Below, one piece after another: positions 61,560 through 64,000 of a stretch of 64,000 nt of DNA. Source of the DNA: Mycobacterium kiyosense (GTDB taxonomy: Bacteria > Actinomycetota > Actinomycetes > Mycobacteriales > Mycobacteriaceae); the NCBI GenBank assembly GCA_021654635.1, contig AP025179.1, forward strand, positions 2,542,001 through 2,606,000. Reading direction: 5' to 3'. Both the position numbers and the translations under genes were made by a program. The first letter of the stretch is position 1; every line of letters starts with the position of its first letter. The notes under the pieces are model-generated. The model was not told the origin of the DNA. It did no database searches and was given only the letters and a program-made list of their open reading frames with translations.

Positions 61560-61973
61560 ATGTTCTCTGGAGCGCACAGGCGGGTGGTGTGGCGATCGGT
61601 TGTCGCCCTTTTCGCCGCGCTTTGGCTGCTTACTGGGGGCGTCGGTGAGTTCAAGCACACCGCGCCATCGACACCGGACACCGCCCATGCCCTTCTGTCC
61701 TCCTTCACTGGTTCGGTCGTGGTCAATGGCGATCCCACGCATCTCAGGCAATGTCCATGTCCGTCGCCGCAATGCCCCGAAGTGTGTGCCGCGGCGATTC
61801 TGCCCCAAATGACGCCGGGTCTTGTCGCGCTCGGGATGCTGGCGGCGCTGGCCGCTGGTGCGGGCTGGGTTTTCGAGCACATGCTGCAGTCCGGGTGGGG
61901 TCCGCCCCGTGGGCTAGGCGTCATTTGGACTGGCCAGGATCTTTTGACCAGATATTGTCTCGCACGCCGCTGA
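61560..61973 (+). CDS. LpqS-like small membrane protein (metal-related), copy 2
   Basis: The 137-residue protein from ATG 61560 has an N-terminal anchor (SVVALFAALWLLTGGVGEF), a cysteine cluster CPCPSPQCPEVC (about residues 60-72), a second helix (VALGMLAALAAGAGWVF) and the ending TGQDLLTRYCLARR shared with LpqS and with copy 1 at 55710. TAAATT (TANNNT) ends 8 nt before the ATG. The Cys cluster replaces the His stretch of copy 1, suggesting different metal preference; this is inference. Confidence 0.7.
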   Translation: MFSGAHRRVVWRSVVALFAALWLLTGGVGEFKHTAPSTPDTAHALLSSFTGSVVVNGDPTHLRQCPCPSPQCPEVCAAAILPQMTPGLVALGMLAALAAGAGWVFEHMLQSGWGPPRGLGVIWTGQDLLTRYCLARR

Positions 61974-62238
61974 CGGTATGGCGTCACATCGTTGGGCGCT
62001 GCACGAGGCTAGTTGATCGCTGACCCTGTCGGCGGCTGCGCTGCCTGACTGCGTGGCTGTAGCGGCTAGCAACCGTCGCTTGTGTCGGTCCGTTCGGCAA
62101 ACGGATCTCGCGCCCAGTGATCTGACGCATGCCCCTGCGGCGCAGATCATTTTGCTGGTTCGGCGTGTCCGACAGCGCCCGATCGCGCCGGATGGGTCCG
62201 TTCGTCCACCCAGAAGTCTGCGCGAGAAGGAGAATTTT

Positions 62239-62427
62239 GTGTCCGTTTCCCCAGCTAGGCCACCGCTGCTGTCGGCAGCGCTGGCTTGCCGCATCACCTT
62301 TGAGGCGCCGCTGATCGTGTCCGCGATTGTCATTGCTCTGATGACCGCGGCGCTGCCACGGCGTCGAATTTCGGGCTGCAATGTCGGGTCGCCGAGACAT
62401 CACCGACCCTCGCCGTCACGCCGCTGA
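62239..62427 (+). CDS. Small single-helix membrane protein
   Basis: GTG 62239 follows AGAAGGAGAA by about 4 nt and encodes 62 residues with one membrane helix (FEAPLIVSAIVIALMTAAL) and a basic tail (RRRISGC...HHRPSPSRR). It lies 18 bp before the PPE gene at 62446, so it may be co-transcribed. No homology is recognised; moderate evidence only. Confidence 0.45.
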   Translation: MSVSPARPPLLSAALACRITFEAPLIVSAIVIALMTAALPRRRISGCNVGSPRHHRPSPSRR

Positions 62428-62445
62428 CTGATCGGAGCCACAACG

Positions 62446-63480
62446 ATGGATTATGGGCTGCTGCCGCCGGAAATCAACTCCAACAGAATGTTCCGCGGTC
62501 CCGGTTCGGAATCGCTGTTGGCCGCCGCCGCGGCTTGGGAGGCGCTCGCGGAAGCTCTTTTTTCCGCGGAGATCTCCGTCCTCTCGACAATCTCAGGCTT
62601 GGGCAACGACTTCTGGCAGGGGCCTTCGGCCTCGTTAATGGCCGACGCGGTCAGGCCCTACTTGCAATGGATCGCCCTCACGGCCGCACGCGCGCACCGC
62701 ACCGCCGCGCAAGCCAGGTCGGCAGCGGCGGCCTATGGAATCGCCCTGAGGCAGACGGTGCTGCCGATGCAGATCATCGCGAACCGCAAGCGGTTGCGGT
62801 CACTTACCGCCGCCAACCACCTCGCTCAACACACGCCTGCCATCGCCGCTGTGGAAGCGCGCTACAGCGAAATGTGGGCTCAGGACGCCGCCGCGATGTA
62901 CAGCTATGCGCGTAATGCCGCGGCCGCGACCGAGCTCGATCCTTTTCCCGTGCCCGATGTCGAGCTCATCGGTGTCGGGCCCGGAGAGCCAGGTGACACT
63001 CTGGCGTTGCGGCGAATCAAAACAGATGCGCAGTTGTATCGCGCCGTGCCTTGTGCGTTGGAGAGCCTCGCATCACCGACATCGCACTCACGTGGCACGC
63101 CGCAGCCGACACCAGATTCCGGTGCCGATCCCGATTCTGATAATGCAGGGCTGACGTCGCCGATGTCGGCCGTCTGGGCACTGATCTCGAGGCTGGCAGG
63201 AGCTGACAGTGATCGTAGTGACACAGTCGGTCGGACAAGGGGCCGGCCCGTGCCGGTGCGGGCTTGGTTCAGCGGCTGCCGCGTGCCCCCGCGCAGCCGG
63301 TTGAGCACTTATTCGGGCAGGCGGGCCGCGCCAGGGGAGCAGCCCGACCTGAAACCCGCGGCCGCGGTCGGGGAGCTCTCGGTGCCCCAGGCCTGGGTAG
63401 AGAAGGCCCCGCCACGGCCTGCGCCGACCGTTCCGCCGCTCGCCAGCCGTTTCACTTCGGCCTCGGACCGCAAGCCATGA
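62446..63480 (+). CDS. PPE-SVP protein, short divergent form
   Basis: The 344-residue protein starts MDYGLLPPEINSNRMFRGPG and has the PPE domain with WxG as FWQGPS and EMWAQDAAAMYSYA. The middle part is short and the SVP signature is GELSVPQAWVEKAP (about residue 312). It lacks the SHOCT-like tail of the two copies at 56419 and 57876. It lies between an LpqS-like gene and a CDF-like gene. Confidence 0.87.
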   Translation: MDYGLLPPEINSNRMFRGPGSESLLAAAAAWEALAEALFSAEISVLSTISGLGNDFWQGPSASLMADAVRPYLQWIALTAARAHRTAAQARSAAAAYGIALRQTVLPMQIIANRKRLRSLTAANHLAQHTPAIAAVEARYSEMWAQDAAAMYSYARNAAAATELDPFPVPDVELIGVGPGEPGDTLALRRIKTDAQLYRAVPCALESLASPTSHSRGTPQPTPDSGADPDSDNAGLTSPMSAVWALISRLAGADSDRSDTVGRTRGRPVPVRAWFSGCRVPPRSRLSTYSGRRAAPGEQPDLKPAAAVGELSVPQAWVEKAPPRPAPTVPPLASRFTSASDRKP

Positions 63481-63575
63481 ATTGTCGCGCCGACAAGCCG
63501 GCGCGACTATAACTGGCGCGTCGAACTCACGCCCCTCAGGATCGCCCCCGACTCGGTTGGAGACTCAACACCATC

Positions 63576-64000
63576 ATGGACAGTACCTGTTCTGACCCAC
63601 GTCAACTCACCCTGACCACGGGTCACGCCAAAGGAGCTGACTGGCACTGGGCCGCTCGCTGGGCGCGCCGGCTGGCCTGGATCAGCCTCGCCCTGGTGGT
63701 CGCCGAAGGAGCCGTCGGCCTGTGGCAAGGCATCGCGGCCGGATCCATCGCGCTGACCGCGTGGGCCCTGGGCAGCGCCCCCGAGGCGGTGGCCAGCCTG
63801 GTGGTGATCTGGCGGTTCAGCGGCGCGCGAACTTTCTCCGAGACCGCCGAGCTGGGCGCTCAACGCGGCGTGGCGGTGTCATTTTGGCTCACCGCCCCCT
63901 ACGTCGCCGCCGAATCCGTCCATCACCTCCTCGGCGACCATGAACCCCACATCACATCGATCGCCATTGCGGTGACCGCGGCCGCACTGGTGCAGATGCC
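63576..64000 (+). CDS. CDF-like cation transporter, 3' end outside window
   Basis: ATG 63576 opens a frame that continues past the window end. The first ~140 residues include two or three membrane helices (LAWISLALVVAEGAVGLWQ, SIALTAWALGSAPEAVASLV, VAVSFWLTAPYVAAESV) in the arrangement of cation diffusion facilitators. The usual HxxxD of helix 2 is not clear, so the metal or even transport activity is uncertain. His residues occur in VHHLLGDHEPH. Position in the metal-related island supports the call. Confidence 0.6.
   Translation, partial: MDSTCSDPRQLTLTTGHAKGADWHWAARWARRLAWISLALVVAEGAVGLWQGIAAGSIALTAWALGSAPEAVASLVVIWRFSGARTFSETAELGAQRGVAVSFWLTAPYVAAESVHHLLGDHEPHITSIAIAVTAAALVQM

Overview
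The window is high-GC chromosomal DNA of a Mycobacterium, probably a slow-growing non-tuberculous species; I cannot fix the species. The evidence is the actinobacterial division and cell-wall cluster ending in sepF-yggT-wag31, the LM/LAM mannosyltransferases mptA and mptC, pknL, PE, PPE and PE_PGRS proteins, and leaderless promoters of the TANNNT type. From 2 to about 36850 the gene order is, as I remember it, that of M. tuberculosis Rv2184c to Rv2143 read in the opposite direction. One difference is that pbpB is followed directly by murE, without the PE_PGRS38/Rv2161c-Rv2159c group.

Layout. 1-8.5 kb: ArsA-like ATPase (5' end outside), a CxxC protein, a PlsC-type acyltransferase, mptC, a membrane protein, a broken exoribonuclease gene, aroG, pknL and its substrate-type DNA-binding partner. 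8.5-14.3 kb: mptA, idsA2, an MTHFR-like protein, lppM, a GNAT acetyltransferase and a DUF3040 protein. 14.5-36 kb: the dcw cluster, mraZ-rsmH-ftsL-pbpB-murE-murF-mraY-murD-ftsW-murG-murC-ftsQ-ftsZ-yfiH-yggS-sepF-yggT-wag31. It has four 10-bp-phased TGGGG-type boxes in front of mraZ, many 4-bp stop/start overlaps, and a hairpin plus repeat array between ftsQ and ftsZ. 37-42 kb: a PE-PPE pair and a PE_PGRS gene.

42.4-64 kb is accessory. A winged-helix/HTH gene and an AbiEii-type nucleotidyltransferase form a compact toxin-antitoxin-like unit behind a 12-bp inverted-repeat operator and a leaderless promoter. A patatin remnant follows. Next comes a nest of transposons: an IS30-family element (45952-50447) is cut by an IS3-family element (46128-47563, with 4-bp target duplication) and by an IS110-family element (about 47863-49316). 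The IS110 5' leader carries a recognisable bridge RNA, with target and donor guides matching its own flanks and ends. After the nest lies a metal-related island: a MerR regulator with a palindromic operator, a small thioredoxin-like protein, a CtpC-type P1B ATPase with its PacL partner, two LpqS-like small membrane proteins, three PPE-SVP proteins (two ending in a SHOCT-like segment) and the start of a CDF-like transporter. Among these are decayed pieces of ppx, hemolysin III and several transposases.

One feature of the whole window is important for any reader. Many genes carry single-base frameshifts, mostly one extra G or C in a homopolymer. They include aroG, murF and rsmH, of which aroG and murF should be indispensable. 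I read most of these as sequencing or assembly errors and annotate such genes as one CDS across the shift. Genes with multiple lesions, missing ends or insertions are called pseudogenes.
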